A stretch of 64,000 nucleotides of DNA from Stutzerimonas balearica DSM 6083 (GTDB taxonomy: Bacteria; Pseudomonadota; Gammaproteobacteria; Pseudomonadales; Pseudomonadaceae). Below, piece after piece: positions 46,501-55,083 of the stretch (within the stretch, counting starts at the first letter, position 1; every line of letters starts with the position of its first letter). The stretch covers positions 2,614,501-2,678,500 of the forward strand of contig NZ_CP007511.1 in NCBI RefSeq assembly GCF_000818015.1, given 5' to 3'. Both the position numbers and the translations under genes were made by a program. A model generated the notes under the pieces. That model was not told the origin of the DNA, did no database searches, and saw only the letters and a list, made by a program, of their open reading frames with translations.

Positions 46501-46935
46501 TCAGCCTCCGAAAAGATGACGTAGAACAAAGACGGTGACGAATCCGGCCAGCATGAAGGCGAGTGTGGCCACGATCGAGCGCGGCGACAGGCGGGAGATG
46601 CCGCAAACCCCGTGGCCACTCGTGCAGCCAGAGCCGAAGCGCGTGCCCACGCCGACCAGCAGTCCGGCAATCAGAGTCCCCAGCCAGCCGACCTGAAATT
46701 CCGGCGCTGGCTGTTGCGCAAAAAGCCCCCAGATCAGCGGAGCCACGAGCAAGCCGAGCAAGAACAGCGCCTTTTCCTCGCGTCCTTCCGTCTGCCGCTC
46801 CAGCAGCCCACCCAGCAACCCACTGATACCGGCGATACGTCCGTTGAACAGCACGAAGATAGCCGCCGCCAGGCCGATCAGTAGACCGCCCGACAAGGCC
46901 GTCACCGGCGTGAAGCCCGCCCAATCAAGTGTCAT
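46501..46935 (-). CDS. YeeE/YedE family half-transporter (first)
   Basis: The gene encodes 144 residues with four membrane segments. Its signature [34 protein letters not shown] contains the cysteines that pass thiosulfate or persulfide through YeeE-type proteins. The start ATG overlaps the stop of the ArsR repressor gene (ATGA), so the repressor and transporter are translated together. In Xylella and relatives, BigR-type repressors sit before such genes in sulfide-detoxification operons. The transported species, sulfide, thiosulfate or persulfide, cannot be decided. Confidence 0.9.
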   Translation of the reverse strand: MTLDWAGFTPVTALSGGLLIGLAAAIFVLFNGRIAGISGLLGGLLERQTEGREEKALFLLGLLVAPLIWGLFAQQPAPEFQVGWLGTLIAGLLVGVGTRFGSGCTSGHGVCGISRLSPRSIVATLAFMLAGFVTVFVLRHLFGG

Positions 46936-47261
46936 GACTCTTTGCCCTCGCAGAACTGTTGATAGAGCGTTTCGATGACAGCCAGCGCCGGCGCGCTGCT
47001 GATCCGGTAATAGATCTGCTTGCCCTCGCGCCGCGTGGCAACGAGTTTTTCCCGGCGCAGCACACCGAGCTGCTGCGACAACGTGGGCTGCTGAATGCCG
47101 AGCAAGGCTTCGAGTTCGCTCACGTTGCGCTCGCCCTGGCAGAGCTGACACAGCAGCAGCAAGCGATCGGGGTTGGCTAGCGCCTTGAGCAGTTGGCCGG
47201 CCATCGCCGCATTGGCCCGCAGCTGTGCCATGTCGAGACTCGGCGAAGAATGGTCACTCAT
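46932..47261 (-). CDS. BigR/SqrR-like ArsR family persulfide-sensing repressor
   Basis: The gene encodes 109 residues, a winged helix of the ArsR family. The recognition part is NVSELEALLGIQQPTLSQQLGVLRREKLVATRREGKQIYYRI. There is no ELCVCDL metal site. Cysteines occur at 38, 41 and 104. The spacing of Cys38 and Cys104 (66 residues) equals that of the redox pair in SqrR (41/107) and BigR (42/108), which form a tetrasulfide bridge when sulfide is present and release DNA. A perfect AT-rich inverted repeat lies just upstream (47271-47291). The gene heads the YeeE-YedE-DUF2892 operon. Confidence 0.85.
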   Translation of the reverse strand: MSDHSSPSLDMAQLRANAAMAGQLLKALANPDRLLLLCQLCQGERNVSELEALLGIQQPTLSQQLGVLRREKLVATRREGKQIYYRISSAPALAVIETLYQQFCEGKES

Positions 47262-47270
47262 ACATTCACC

Positions 47271-47291
47271 ATAAATAATATATTTATTTAT
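47271..47291. promoter_or_regulatory. AT-rich inverted repeat, probable repressor operator
   Basis: Arms ATAAATAA (47271-47278) and TTATTTAT (47284-47291) are perfectly complementary around TATAT. The site begins ten bases before the repressor start codon, in a stretch far more AT-rich than the rest of the window. This is the place and type of sequence where BigR-like repressors bind to regulate their own operon. Confidence 0.6.
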
Positions 47292-47423
47292 ATATCGATA
47301 GACGCGACGCGTGTCAACTTGGCCGTAGCCACAGCTCGACACTGCCGCTAGGATGCGCGAACGCCGACGATCGCCAGGCGACCTGGCGCCTGCTCTTCCG
47401 CCACCCTGACAAGGTATATCCAG

Positions 47424-47699
47424 ATGAACGACCAGCCTTCCAAGCTACCCGAGCAACAACAGGCGATGCTCAAGCGCCTAGCCAGGGTCGAAGGCCAGAT
47501 TCGCGGCATTCAGGCGATGATCCGACGTGGAGAGGACTGCGAAGCGATCGCACAGCAGTTCTCTGCCGCTCGAAGCGCGCTGGACAAGAGTTATCGGCTG
47601 ATGCTGACCTGCCTGCTGGAAGAGGCGCTGACCGACGGCAGCCAGGCGACCGGCGAAGCCCTGGAGCGGGTACGCACCATTTTCACCAAGTACACCTGA
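47424..47699 (+). CDS. CsoR/RcnR/CstR family (DUF156) regulator
   Basis: The gene encodes 91 residues, the usual length. The family helix opens LKRLARVEGQIRGIQAMIRRGEDCEAIAQQFSAARSALD. Cys39 is the conserved first ligand; a second cysteine is Cys63 in LMLTCLLEEAL. The histidine that copper (CsoR) and nickel/formaldehyde (RcnR, FrmR) sensors place near here is missing, so a thiol-only, CstR-like persulfide sensor is possible. It diverges from the BigR-like repressor and is not linked to a copper or nickel exporter. It ends at a bidirectional terminator. The target is not evident. Confidence 0.85.
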   Translation: MNDQPSKLPEQQQAMLKRLARVEGQIRGIQAMIRRGEDCEAIAQQFSAARSALDKSYRLMLTCLLEEALTDGSQATGEALERVRTIFTKYT

Positions 47700-47739
47700 A
47701 CGAACCGAGGCCCTCACGGCGAGCGCCTCTGGCAGAAAC

Positions 47740-47770
47740 GAAAAAAGCGACCGTCTGGTCGCTTTTTTCT
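47740..47770. terminator. Bidirectional terminator between the DUF156 gene and tRNA-Gly
   Basis: Arms AAAAAAGCGACC (47741-47752) and GGTCGCTTTTTT (47757-47768) with a four-base loop. It ends the regulator transcript on the plus strand and the tRNA-Glu/tRNA-Gly transcript on the minus strand. Confidence 0.92.
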
Positions 47771-47798
47771 TGCCCTCATCAACTGCGAAGGCCATGTT

Positions 47799-47874
<76 letters not shown>

Positions 47875-47880
47875 AGAACT

Positions 47881-47956
47881 TGGCGTCCCCTAGGGGACTC
47901 GAACCCCTGTTACCGCCGTGAAAGGGCGGTGTCCTAGGCCACTAGACGAAGGGGAC
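47881..47956 (-). tRNA. tRNA-Glu (TTC anticodon)
   Basis: A 76-base tRNA with encoded CCA on the minus strand. It opens GTCCCCTTCGTCTAGTGG, a glutamate-tRNA start, and has the anticodon loop CTTTCAC with TTC at 47920-47922. The T arm contains GTTCGAGTC. It precedes tRNA-Gly in the same transcript. Confidence 0.97.
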
Positions 47957-48037
47957 ATTGCCCGGAACCTCTTGTTTTACAAGGGATTCCTCTAACCTGC
48001 CGCTTCCGCTTCGCGGTAATCGCTGCAAGTGGCGCGC

Positions 48038-48066
48038 ATTCTATGGACGCCTCCCAGGACCGTCAA
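48038..48066 (-). promoter_or_regulatory. Sigma70 promoter of the tRNA-Glu/tRNA-Gly operon
   Basis: On the minus strand TTGACG (48061-48066) and TAGAAT (48038-48043) are spaced by exactly 17 bases, followed by the GC-rich discriminator GCGCGCC typical of stable-RNA promoters. The start would be near 48031, leaving a leader of about 75 bases before tRNA-Glu. Confidence 0.75.
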
Positions 48067-48178
48067 CCCTCATGAGAAATTTTTTTTGCCCGTTCTTCTC
48101 CAGGCGGTGTGGAGGTATCAGCTTGCCATCTCAGCCTATACACTCGAACGCAAAAAACGGCCCGAGAAGGAGCCACGC

Positions 48179-48946
48179 ATGTCCCCAGTCTTGATTGCAG
48201 CTTTGGTCATTGGCGGCGTCCTGCTTCTGATCGCCATCGGCTATATCAACCAGGTCGTCGAGCGTCACAAGCTGGAGAAGGCGAGGCTCAAAGCCGAACT
48301 GAACGATCGTCGTCGGCGCTGCCAACAGCTATCCGACAGCTTCCCTGGCCAGCTGATGACGCCAGCCCTCAAGCAACTCCTGACGCGCCTCGAGCTGGAC
48401 GCCGGTGAAAAGCTGTTGCCACTGGACAAGACCGACGACGCCCTGCAGAGCAGGCTGCAAACCCTGCGCGCCGAGCGGGAAAAAGGCGAATCGGTCGAAG
48501 TGCGCAATGCGCCCTGCCAGATCGTTACCGAGGCGCAGGCCAAGGAAGTTCGCTTCATGCTCGAGGACCTGCACGCTCAGGTCGTCCGAGGCGCCAAGGA
48601 TGGCGTCCTGAAGCAGGACGAAGCCAAGCAGTGGCTGCGCGAAATCCAACGCCTGCTGGTCAGGCTGCACATCGACTACTTCAACAACCTGGGCAAGCAG
48701 GCGCTGCAGCAGAACCTGCCGCAGCGCGCGCGGCTGGCCTTTGAACGCGCGGTCAACTACATCCGCAAGCAGCCCAAGCCTGTCGAATACCAGAGCCAGC
48801 TGCGCCAGCTGGAGGCCGCCCTGGCACATGCCGAGGCGCTGGTACTGCGCCAGGGCACGCCACAGCCCACCGAGCCAAGCATCCTCGCCGAAGGCATGAA
48901 GAGCTTTGACGACGATGATCTCTGGAAGAAGAACAATGTCTATTAA
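48179..48946 (+). CDS. Membrane-anchored coiled-coil protein, function unknown
   Basis: The gene encodes 255 residues. AAGGAG precedes the ATG at 48179. One N-terminal membrane span (VLIAALVIGGVLLLIAIGYI) is followed by a long helical, highly charged region (ERHKLEKARLKAELNDRRRRCQQL) and further helices up to a C-terminal DDDDLWKKNNVY. The rest would lie in the cytoplasm. QRARLAFERAVNYIRKQ resembles a single TPR-like helix pair. I recall a conserved hypothetical protein of this kind in Pseudomonas but no function. It precedes the GST gene by about 36 bases, perhaps in one transcript. Confidence 0.75.
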   Translation: MSPVLIAALVIGGVLLLIAIGYINQVVERHKLEKARLKAELNDRRRRCQQLSDSFPGQLMTPALKQLLTRLELDAGEKLLPLDKTDDALQSRLQTLRAEREKGESVEVRNAPCQIVTEAQAKEVRFMLEDLHAQVVRGAKDGVLKQDEAKQWLREIQRLLVRLHIDYFNNLGKQALQQNLPQRARLAFERAVNYIRKQPKPVEYQSQLRQLEAALAHAEALVLRQGTPQPTEPSILAEGMKSFDDDDLWKKNNVY

Positions 48947-48982
48947 GCCTCGTGCCTGACGATAACAAAGAGGGAGAACATC

Positions 48983-49657
48983 ATGTCACTGACGCTCTTC
49001 GGTGCGCCGCTTTCACCTTTCGTGCGCAAAGCCCGCCTCTGCCTTCAGGAGAAGGGCCTGGACTACACGCTTGAAGTGGTCATGCCCTTCACACCACCGG
49101 AGTGGTACCTGGCGCTCAACCCGCTGGGACGCATTCCCGCTCTCAAGGATGGCGACCTCAGCCTCGCCGACTCCAGCGTCATCTGCCAGTACATCGAAGA
49201 AGCCTATCCGCAGACCACTCCTCTTTATGGTGCCAGCGCGGCTGATCGGGCCCGTGTGCGCTGGCTGGAAAAGTACGCCGACTACGAGTTGGCGCCCCTG
49301 TGCACCTTCACCGTCTTCCGCAACCGCATTCTCAAGCCCAGCGCGGGGCAGGCCTGTAATGAGCAGGCGGTACAGGAGACGCTGCACGACAAGTTGCCGC
49401 GCCATTTCGATTACCTGGAACAGCAGCTCGGGGCGGGGCCGTATTTCCTCGACGAGCTATCGATGGCCGACATCGCAGTCGCCTGCCAGCTGGTCAATAT
49501 GGAGCACGGCGGCGAGCAACTCGATGCCTCACGCTGGCCGCGGCTGGCCGCGCACTATGCACGCATGAAGGCGACCGAGTCCCTGGCAAGCGTGTTGCCG
49601 GGCGAACAGCGGATGAATACCAAGCTCATCGAGATGGGCAAAGCCGCCAAAGCCTGA
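48983..49657 (+). CDS. Glutathione S-transferase family protein
   Basis: The gene encodes 224 residues. The N-terminal thioredoxin-like domain has LFGAPLSPFVRKARLCLQEKGLDYTLEVV, the cis-proline region NPLGRIPALKDGDLSLADSSVICQYIEE with the glutathione-binding D-S pair, and an all-helical C-terminal domain with LSMADIAVACQL. Ser12 is the likely catalytic residue. GGGAGAA precedes the ATG. Substrate unknown; the protein is cytosolic. It converges with the DUF815 ATPase gene. Confidence 0.92.
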   Translation: MSLTLFGAPLSPFVRKARLCLQEKGLDYTLEVVMPFTPPEWYLALNPLGRIPALKDGDLSLADSSVICQYIEEAYPQTTPLYGASAADRARVRWLEKYADYELAPLCTFTVFRNRILKPSAGQACNEQAVQETLHDKLPRHFDYLEQQLGAGPYFLDELSMADIAVACQLVNMEHGGEQLDASRWPRLAAHYARMKATESLASVLPGEQRMNTKLIEMGKAAKA

Positions 49658-49679
49658 AACCGCATCGGTATCGCCCACC

Positions 49680-50570
49680 TCAGCGGGCGGTACCGAGCAG
49701 CTGCCTACCGACCCACTGGCGCGCGAACTGATAGGCACAACGTCCGTTGCGGTTGCCTCGCCCGGTCGCCCAGCGAACCGCCTCCTTCTCCAGTTCGTCG
49801 TCCCACGCCCAGCGCAGCGAAGCCTCGCCTGCCAGCGCACCGACCCAGTGGCGCACGACGTCCAGATAGTGCGGCTGACTGAATGGGTAGAACGACAGCC
49901 AGAGACCAAATCGATCCGACAGGGCAATCTTGTCCTCGACGGCCTCGTTGGGGTGCAGTTCGCCGTCGACCATCTGCCAGTTCTCGTTATCGCTCTGTCG
50001 CTCGGGCACCAGGTGGCGACGGTTGGAGGTGGCATACAGCAACACGTTTTCAGGCGCCCGCTCCAGAGAGCCATCGAGCACGCTCTTGAGCACTCGATAG
50101 TCGCCCTCCCCCGACTCGAACGAGAGATCGTCGCAGAACAGCACGAAAGAAAACGCCTGCCCCGAGAGCGCTTCGACCACGCGCGGCAGATCGGCGAGAT
50201 GATCCCGTTCGATCTCCACCAGCCGCAGCCCGTCCTCGGCATGCCTGGCCAGCAACGCACGAACCAGCGACGATTTGCCGGTGCCGCGTGCGCCCCACAG
50301 CAACGCATGGTTGGCCGGCATGCCGGCGATGAATTGGCGTGTATTGGCTTCGAGCAAATCACGCTGCCGGTCTACCCCGATCAGGTCATCCAGCGAAAGA
50401 TCGAGACTGACTTTCAGCGGCGCAAGAAAGCCGCTAGCCCCATTGCGCTGCCAGCGCGCGGCCAAGGTCTGCGACCAGTCGATCTCCGGGCAAGGCTCGG
50501 GCAGCAGGGGTTCGACACGCGCCAGCACCGCTTCAGCGCGCCGCAGAAAAGCGCTCAACTCGGCATCCAT
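49680..50570 (-). CDS. DUF815 AAA-type ATPase
   Basis: The gene encodes 296 residues. Walker A is GARGTGKSSLVRAL and Walker B is FVLFCDDLSFE, in the AAA-like ATPase fold of DUF815 (PF05673). DDLIGVDRQRDLLEANTRQFIAGMPANHALLWG precedes Walker A as in the family. A sensor-1-like LLYATSNRRHLVPE and a C-terminal helical lid (DVVRHWV ... WATGRGNRNGRCAYQFARQW) follow. The proteins are widespread but their role is unknown. It is a single gene on the minus strand, 18 bases beyond a short gap after glutathione S-transferase. Confidence 0.9.
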   Translation of the reverse strand: MDAELSAFLRRAEAVLARVEPLLPEPCPEIDWSQTLAARWQRNGASGFLAPLKVSLDLSLDDLIGVDRQRDLLEANTRQFIAGMPANHALLWGARGTGKSSLVRALLARHAEDGLRLVEIERDHLADLPRVVEALSGQAFSFVLFCDDLSFESGEGDYRVLKSVLDGSLERAPENVLLYATSNRRHLVPERQSDNENWQMVDGELHPNEAVEDKIALSDRFGLWLSFYPFSQPHYLDVVRHWVGALAGEASLRWAWDDELEKEAVRWATGRGNRNGRCAYQFARQWVGRQLLGTAR

Positions 50571-50616
50571 TCGATACCACTCCGATCATGAGATTGAGGG
50601 CCCGCGTTGATGCGGG

Positions 50617-51099
50617 CTAAAGATACTGTTCGATCACAGCGCCCAGCGTCTCCGGCGGGGTTCGCGAGGAATAGCGCCGCACCGTGCGCCCCCCGTCAGC
50701 CACCAGAAACTTGGTGAAGTTCCACTTGATCGCCTTGCTTCCCAACAGGCCGGGCGCCCGCTTCTTCAACTCGACGAACAGCGGATGAGCCTCACCGCCG
50801 TTGACCTCCACCTTGGCGAACAGCGGGAAGCTGACGCCGAAACGGCGCTCGCAGAATGCGGCGATTTCGGACTCGCTGTCCGGCTCCTGGCCGCCGAATT
50901 GGTCGCAGGGAAAGCCAAGCACCACCAGACCGCGGTCACGATAGGTGCGCCAGAGCTGCTCGAGACCTTTGTACTGCGGAGTAAAGCCGCACTGGCTGGC
51001 GGTATTGACGATCAGCAACACCTTGGCCGGGTAGTCCGCCAGCGTGCGGAGCTGCCCATCGATGGTGGTGCAAGGCAGGTCGAAAAGCGCGTCGTGCAT
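50617..51099 (-). CDS. Thiol (glutathione) peroxidase
   Basis: The gene encodes 160 residues. The peroxidatic cysteine is Cys37 in NTASQCGFTPQYKGL, with GFPCDQFGGQEP (catalytic Gln, resolving-Cys region) and IKWNFTKFLV (catalytic Trp, Asn). This is a complete thiol peroxidase of the Gpx family that reduces hydrogen and lipid peroxides. It lies 16 bases after the msrB stop on the same strand, so the two oxidative-damage genes are probably one operon. The start at 51099 has AGGGCAACGT upstream. Confidence 0.94.
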   Translation of the reverse strand: MHDALFDLPCTTIDGQLRTLADYPAKVLLIVNTASQCGFTPQYKGLEQLWRTYRDRGLVVLGFPCDQFGGQEPDSESEIAAFCERRFGVSFPLFAKVEVNGGEAHPLFVELKKRAPGLLGSKAIKWNFTKFLVADGGRTVRRYSSRTPPETLGAVIEQYL

Positions 51100-51115
51100 A
51101 CGTTGCCCTGAGGGT

Positions 51116-51514
51116 TCAGGCCTCGCGTGGCTGAAGTTCGAGCGAAGCGGAATTGATGCAGTAGCGCAGCCCTGTCGGCGGCGGCCCATCGGGAAAAACG
51201 TGCCCCAGGTGCGCCTCGCAACGGGCGCAGCGCACCTCGATGCGATGCATGCCATGGCTGAAATCATCCAGCTCGGTAATGGCCGCCTCGTTGATGGGCG
51301 CCGAATAGCTCGGCCAGCCACAGCCGGAATCGAACTTGCTGGACGAATCGAACAGCGGCTCGCCGCAGCAGACGCATTTATAGGTCCCCGGTGTCTTGGT
51401 GTCGTTGTAACGCCCCGTGAAGGGACGCTCGGTGGCGCCGAGTCGGCAGATGCGGAACTGCTCGTCGGATAGCTCCGCGCGCCAGGCTTCGAGCGGCTTG
51501 TCCAGCTTGTCCAT
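51116..51514 (-). CDS. msrB: Methionine-(R)-sulfoxide reductase
   Basis: The gene encodes 132 residues. The zinc-binding pairs are CVCCGEPLF and [12 protein letters not shown]. The catalytic cysteine is about Cys119 in [13 protein letters not shown], and [14 protein letters not shown] carries conserved substrate-binding residues. It repairs methionine-R-sulfoxide in proteins. GAGGTG precedes ATG at 51514. The glutathione peroxidase gene follows in the same direction. It diverges from alaA, an arrangement I recall from Pseudomonas. Confidence 0.96.
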   Translation of the reverse strand: MDKLDKPLEAWRAELSDEQFRICRLGATERPFTGRYNDTKTPGTYKCVCCGEPLFDSSSKFDSGCGWPSYSAPINEAAITELDDFSHGMHRIEVRCARCEAHLGHVFPDGPPPTGLRYCINSASLELQPREA

Positions 51515-51700
51515 CGATACACCTCGTCTGTGGAAAAAAGCCCGATCTGTACCTTTTCCGCCCATCGGGCCGCACGTATGATGCGTTCCTTCTTCGACGC
51601 CTAGTCTGGCAGCGGGGTTTCTCGCTGCCAAGGCGCCCGGGTTCAACCAGCGCAGCCTAGCTCGGGACGGGTGCGCTTCACTTCGGGACACTCTGGAATC

Positions 51701-52912
51701 ATGCAGGTCAGCAAATCGAACAAGCTTGCCAATGTCTGCTACGACATTCGCGGGCCGGTGCTCAAGCACGCCAAACGCCTGGAAGAGGAAGGCCATCGTA
51801 TCCTCAAGCTGAACATCGGCAACCCGGCACCCTTCGGTTTCGAGGCCCCGGAGGAAATCCTCCAGGACGTCATCCGCAACCTGCCGACCGCCCAGGGCTA
51901 CAGCGACTCGAAAGGTCTGTTCAGCGCCCGCAAGGCGATCATGCAGTACTACCAGCAGAAGCAGGTCGAAGGCATCGGCATCGAGGACATCTACCTGGGC
52001 AACGGCGTGTCCGAGCTCATCGTGATGTCCATGCAAGCGTTGCTGAACAACGGCGATGAGGTGCTCATCCCGGCGCCGGACTACCCGCTGTGGACCGCAG
52101 CCGTGAGCCTGGCCGGCGGCAAGCCGGTGCACTATCTGTGCGACGAGCAGGCCAACTGGTGGCCGGACCTTCAGGACATGAAGGCCAAGATCACCCCCAA
52201 CACCAAGGCTCTGGTGCTGATCAACCCGAACAATCCGACCGGCGCGGTCTACCCGAAGGAAGTGCTCGAGGGCATGGTGGAGCTGGCCCGCCAGCATCGC
52301 CTGGTGATCTTTTCGGACGAAATCTACGACAAGATCCTGTATGACGATGCGGTACACATCTCGACCGCCTCGCTGGCGCCGGACGTGCTCTGCCTGACCT
52401 TCAACGGGTTGTCCAAGTCCTATCGCGTCGCCGGATTCCGCTCCGGCTGGGTCGCGATTTCCGGGCCGAAACAGAGGGCACAGAGCTACATCGAAGGCCT
52501 CGATATCCTGGCCAACATGCGGCTGTGCGCCAACGTTCCTTCGCAGCACGCGATCCAGACCGCGCTGGGCGGCTACCAGAGCATCAACGACCTGGTGCTG
52601 CCTCCGGGCCGCCTGCTCGAGCAGCGCAACCGCACCTGGGAGTTGCTCAACGACATCCCCGGCATCAGCTGTGTGAAGCCGATGGGTGCGTTGTATGCCT
52701 TTCCGCGCATCGACCCGAAAATCTGCCCGATTCACAACGACGAAAAATTCGTGCTCGATCTGTTGCTCTCGGAAAAGCTCCTGATCGTCCAGGGCACCGC
52801 GTTCAACTGGCCCTGGCCGGATCACTTCCGCGTCGTCACGCTGCCGCGCGTCGATGACCTCGAGCAAGCGATCGGACGCATCGGCAACTTCCTCAGGACC
52901 TATCAGCAGTAG
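51701..52912 (+). CDS. alaA: Alanine aminotransferase AlaA-type
   Basis: The gene encodes 403 residues of a class I PLP aminotransferase. Start at 51701 gives the conserved opening [46 protein letters not shown], and the PLP lysine motif [17 protein letters not shown] are present. It closely resembles E. coli AlaA (formerly YfbQ), which makes alanine from pyruvate and glutamate. Downstream lies a small gene 5 bases on, then htpX, in the order I recall for Pseudomonas. There is no visible export signal. Confidence 0.92.
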   Translation: MQVSKSNKLANVCYDIRGPVLKHAKRLEEEGHRILKLNIGNPAPFGFEAPEEILQDVIRNLPTAQGYSDSKGLFSARKAIMQYYQQKQVEGIGIEDIYLGNGVSELIVMSMQALLNNGDEVLIPAPDYPLWTAAVSLAGGKPVHYLCDEQANWWPDLQDMKAKITPNTKALVLINPNNPTGAVYPKEVLEGMVELARQHRLVIFSDEIYDKILYDDAVHISTASLAPDVLCLTFNGLSKSYRVAGFRSGWVAISGPKQRAQSYIEGLDILANMRLCANVPSQHAIQTALGGYQSINDLVLPPGRLLEQRNRTWELLNDIPGISCVKPMGALYAFPRIDPKICPIHNDEKFVLDLLLSEKLLIVQGTAFNWPWPDHFRVVTLPRVDDLEQAIGRIGNFLRTYQQ

Positions 52913-52917
52913 GCACG

Positions 52918-53382
52918 ATGGACCTGCACATCGACGACTTCTACCGAGACGCCGCGGCCGGCCTGCTCATGCTGTATCAGGCCTTTCCGCGCAAGACGGC
53001 GCTCTATGTCGAAGATCTGATCGGCCGCGAAGAACCGGATGAGTTCGGCCTGCCGAGCAAACGCCACCAGAGCTGCCTTGGCGCACTGCTCTGGCTGGCC
53101 GAAGAAGGCTATCTGCGCTTCGAGACGACCATTCGTTTCGAGGCGCTGGATCAGGCCGTCCTCAGCGAAAAGGGTTTCCTGCGACTGAGCGCTGCGGCGC
53201 CCGACGCCGACAAGCAGCTCGCTGCCCTGCCCGCCGCGATCCGTCGCATCCGCGGCAATCTGGCCAACCAGCTACGCGAGGCCCTGGCCCGTGGCGACAG
53301 CGAACGGATAGCGCAGCTCTCGCATCAGCTGCTGCACGGCACCGCGGCATCATCATCGCGCCGGCCAAGCGACATAGCTTGA
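52918..53382 (+). CDS. Conserved hypothetical protein between alaA and htpX
   Basis: The gene encodes 154 residues beginning [36 protein letters not shown]. It is acidic and predicted helical with a winged-helix-like part ([41 protein letters not shown]). The start lies five bases after the alaA stop, so it is co-transcribed and probably coupled. Its last residues ([15 protein letters not shown]) look atypical, and another frame continues a little further (to 53387), so a small sequence error near 53340 is possible. No domain name or function known to me. Confidence 0.72.
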   Translation: MDLHIDDFYRDAAAGLLMLYQAFPRKTALYVEDLIGREEPDEFGLPSKRHQSCLGALLWLAEEGYLRFETTIRFEALDQAVLSEKGFLRLSAAAPDADKQLAALPAAIRRIRGNLANQLREALARGDSERIAQLSHQLLHGTAASSSRRPSDIA

Positions 53383-53462
53383 AATAGTCGCTCGGTTGAA
53401 TAGCCCGGGACCGGGCCTTATATAGCCTATCGTTCTCTCTATCCGCTGGAGTCAGCCGCAAC

Positions 53463-54335
53463 ATGATGCGCATTTTCCTGTTCCTGGCCACCAACCTTGC
53501 GGTGCTGCTGATCGCCAGCATCACCCTGAAGGTCCTGGGGGTCGATCGCTACACTGGCCAGAATTACGGCAGCCTGTTGGTGTTCTGTGCGGTATTCGGC
53601 TTCGCCGGCTCGCTCGTGTCGCTGTTCCTGTCCAAGTGGATGGCGAAGATGAGCACTCGCACCGAGATCATCAGCCAGCCGCGCACGCGTCACGAGCAAT
53701 GGCTGCTGCAGACGGTCGAACAACTGTCGCGCGAGGCAGGAATCAAGATGCCGGAAGTCGGTATCTTCCCGGCGTACGAAGCCAACGCTTTCGCCACCGG
53801 CTGGAATCGCAACGATGCGCTGGTTGCCGTGAGCCAGGGTCTGCTAGAGCGCTTCTCCCCGGACGAGGTCCGCGCCGTGCTGGCGCACGAGATCGGCCAC
53901 GTGGCCAATGGCGACATGGTCACCCTTGCCCTCATCCAGGGCGTGGTGAACACCTTTGTCATGTTCTTCGCGCGCATCTTCGGCAACTTCGTCGACAAGG
54001 CCATCCTCAAGAACGAGGAAGGTCAGGGGATCGGTTATTTCGTCGCGACCATCTTCGCCGAACTGGTCCTGGGCATTCTCGCCAGCATCATCGTCATGTG
54101 GTTCTCGCGCAAGCGCGAGTACCGTGCCGACGAAGCGGGCGCCGACCTGGCCGGCACTCAGGCGATGATCGGTGCCCTGCGCCGCCTGCAGGTAGAACAA
54201 GGCGTGCCGGTGCAGATGCCGGACAGCCTGAAGGCATTCGGCATCAACGGCGCCCTCAAACACGGCCTGGCCGGCCTGTTCATGACCCACCCATCGCTGG
54301 ACGACCGCATCGAGGCGCTACGCCAGCGCGGGTAA
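53463..54335 (+). CDS. htpX: Membrane zinc metalloprotease HtpX
   Basis: The gene encodes 290 residues. Membrane segments occur near residues 4-25, 38-57, about 155-175 and 193-213. The M48 zinc motif HEIGH is at 142-146, and the third ligand Glu lies in the later segment [13 protein letters not shown]. HtpX degrades damaged inner-membrane proteins together with FtsH and is heat- or envelope-stress-induced in many bacteria. Two ATG codons stand together at 53463; the first is used. A terminator follows at 54350. Confidence 0.97.
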   Translation: MMRIFLFLATNLAVLLIASITLKVLGVDRYTGQNYGSLLVFCAVFGFAGSLVSLFLSKWMAKMSTRTEIISQPRTRHEQWLLQTVEQLSREAGIKMPEVGIFPAYEANAFATGWNRNDALVAVSQGLLERFSPDEVRAVLAHEIGHVANGDMVTLALIQGVVNTFVMFFARIFGNFVDKAILKNEEGQGIGYFVATIFAELVLGILASIIVMWFSRKREYRADEAGADLAGTQAMIGALRRLQVEQGVPVQMPDSLKAFGINGALKHGLAGLFMTHPSLDDRIEALRQRG

Positions 54336-54349
54336 GCCTTGCAGAGCGG

Positions 54350-54380
54350 AAAAGGGCGACGCAAGTCGCCCTTTTCTTTT
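54350..54380 (+). terminator. Rho-independent terminator after htpX
   Basis: Arms AAAAGGGCGAC and GTCGCCCTTTT with the four-base loop GCAA, followed by CTTTTG. It lies about 15 bases after the htpX stop. Confidence 0.92.
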
Positions 54381-54415
54381 GTCTATAGCGCACCTGTCAG
54401 ATAAGGAACCTGCCC

Positions 54416-55069
54416 ATGCGCCGCTTGCTGATCACCTGCCTCGCCCTGCTCACCCTGGGCGGCTGCCAGAACGCCTATTACGCGGCGATGGAAAAGGTCG
54501 GCATCCACAAGCGCGACATCCTCGTCGATCGCGTCGAAGATGCGCGTGACTCGCAACTCGAAGCCAAGCAGCAATTCAAGGATGCGCTCGAACAATATCG
54601 CAGCGTGGTCACCGTCAAGGGCGGCGAACTGGAGCAACGCTACGACGCCCTGAGCCGCGAATACGAAGCCAGCGCAGCCAGTGCACGAGAAGTGCGCGAG
54701 CGAATCACCGCAGTGGAAGATGTCGCTCAGGCGCTGTTCGACGAGTGGGCTGACGAGATCGAGCAATATTCCGATCGTAACCTGAAGCAAGCCAGTGCAC
54801 GCCAGTTGAGCCGCACACGGGCCGAGTATCGCACTCTGATCGAACGCATGAAGGCCGCCGAGAAGCGCATCGACCCTGTACTCAATGTGCTGCACGACCA
54901 GGTGCTTTACCTCAAGCACAACCTGAACGCGCGCGCCATCGGTGCCTTGCATGGGGAATACCGCAACCTGCAGAGCAACGTCGACCGACTGCTGCAGGAC
55001 ATGCAGCGTTCGATCGATGAGGCCGACGGTTTCGTCAAACGGTTGCAGTCGTCCCGTTCGCCCAGCTGA
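54416..55069 (+). CDS. DUF2959 lipoprotein
   Basis: The gene encodes 217 residues. The N-terminus MRRLLITCLALLTLGGCQNAYY is a lipoprotein signal with lipobox LGGC, so Cys17 would be lipidated. The mature protein is almost entirely helical and charged, with heptad-like stretches (YDALSREYEASAASAREVRERI, HGEYRNLQSNVDRLLQDMQRSIDEADGFVKRLQSSRSP). This matches DUF2959, periplasmic coiled-coil lipoproteins of unknown role. AAGGA sits before the ATG. It is followed by tpm on the opposite strand. Confidence 0.9.
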   Translation: MRRLLITCLALLTLGGCQNAYYAAMEKVGIHKRDILVDRVEDARDSQLEAKQQFKDALEQYRSVVTVKGGELEQRYDALSREYEASAASAREVRERITAVEDVAQALFDEWADEIEQYSDRNLKQASARQLSRTRAEYRTLIERMKAAEKRIDPVLNVLHDQVLYLKHNLNARAIGALHGEYRNLQSNVDRLLQDMQRSIDEADGFVKRLQSSRSPS

Positions 55070-55083
55070 GCCATTCGACCGAT

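Noticed and set aside
53335..53390. Possible frameshift at the end of the hypothetical gene between alaA and htpX
   Set aside because: Another frame reads [14 protein letters not shown] and stops at 53387, but without a homologue I cannot tell which end is right. It is noted in the feature only.
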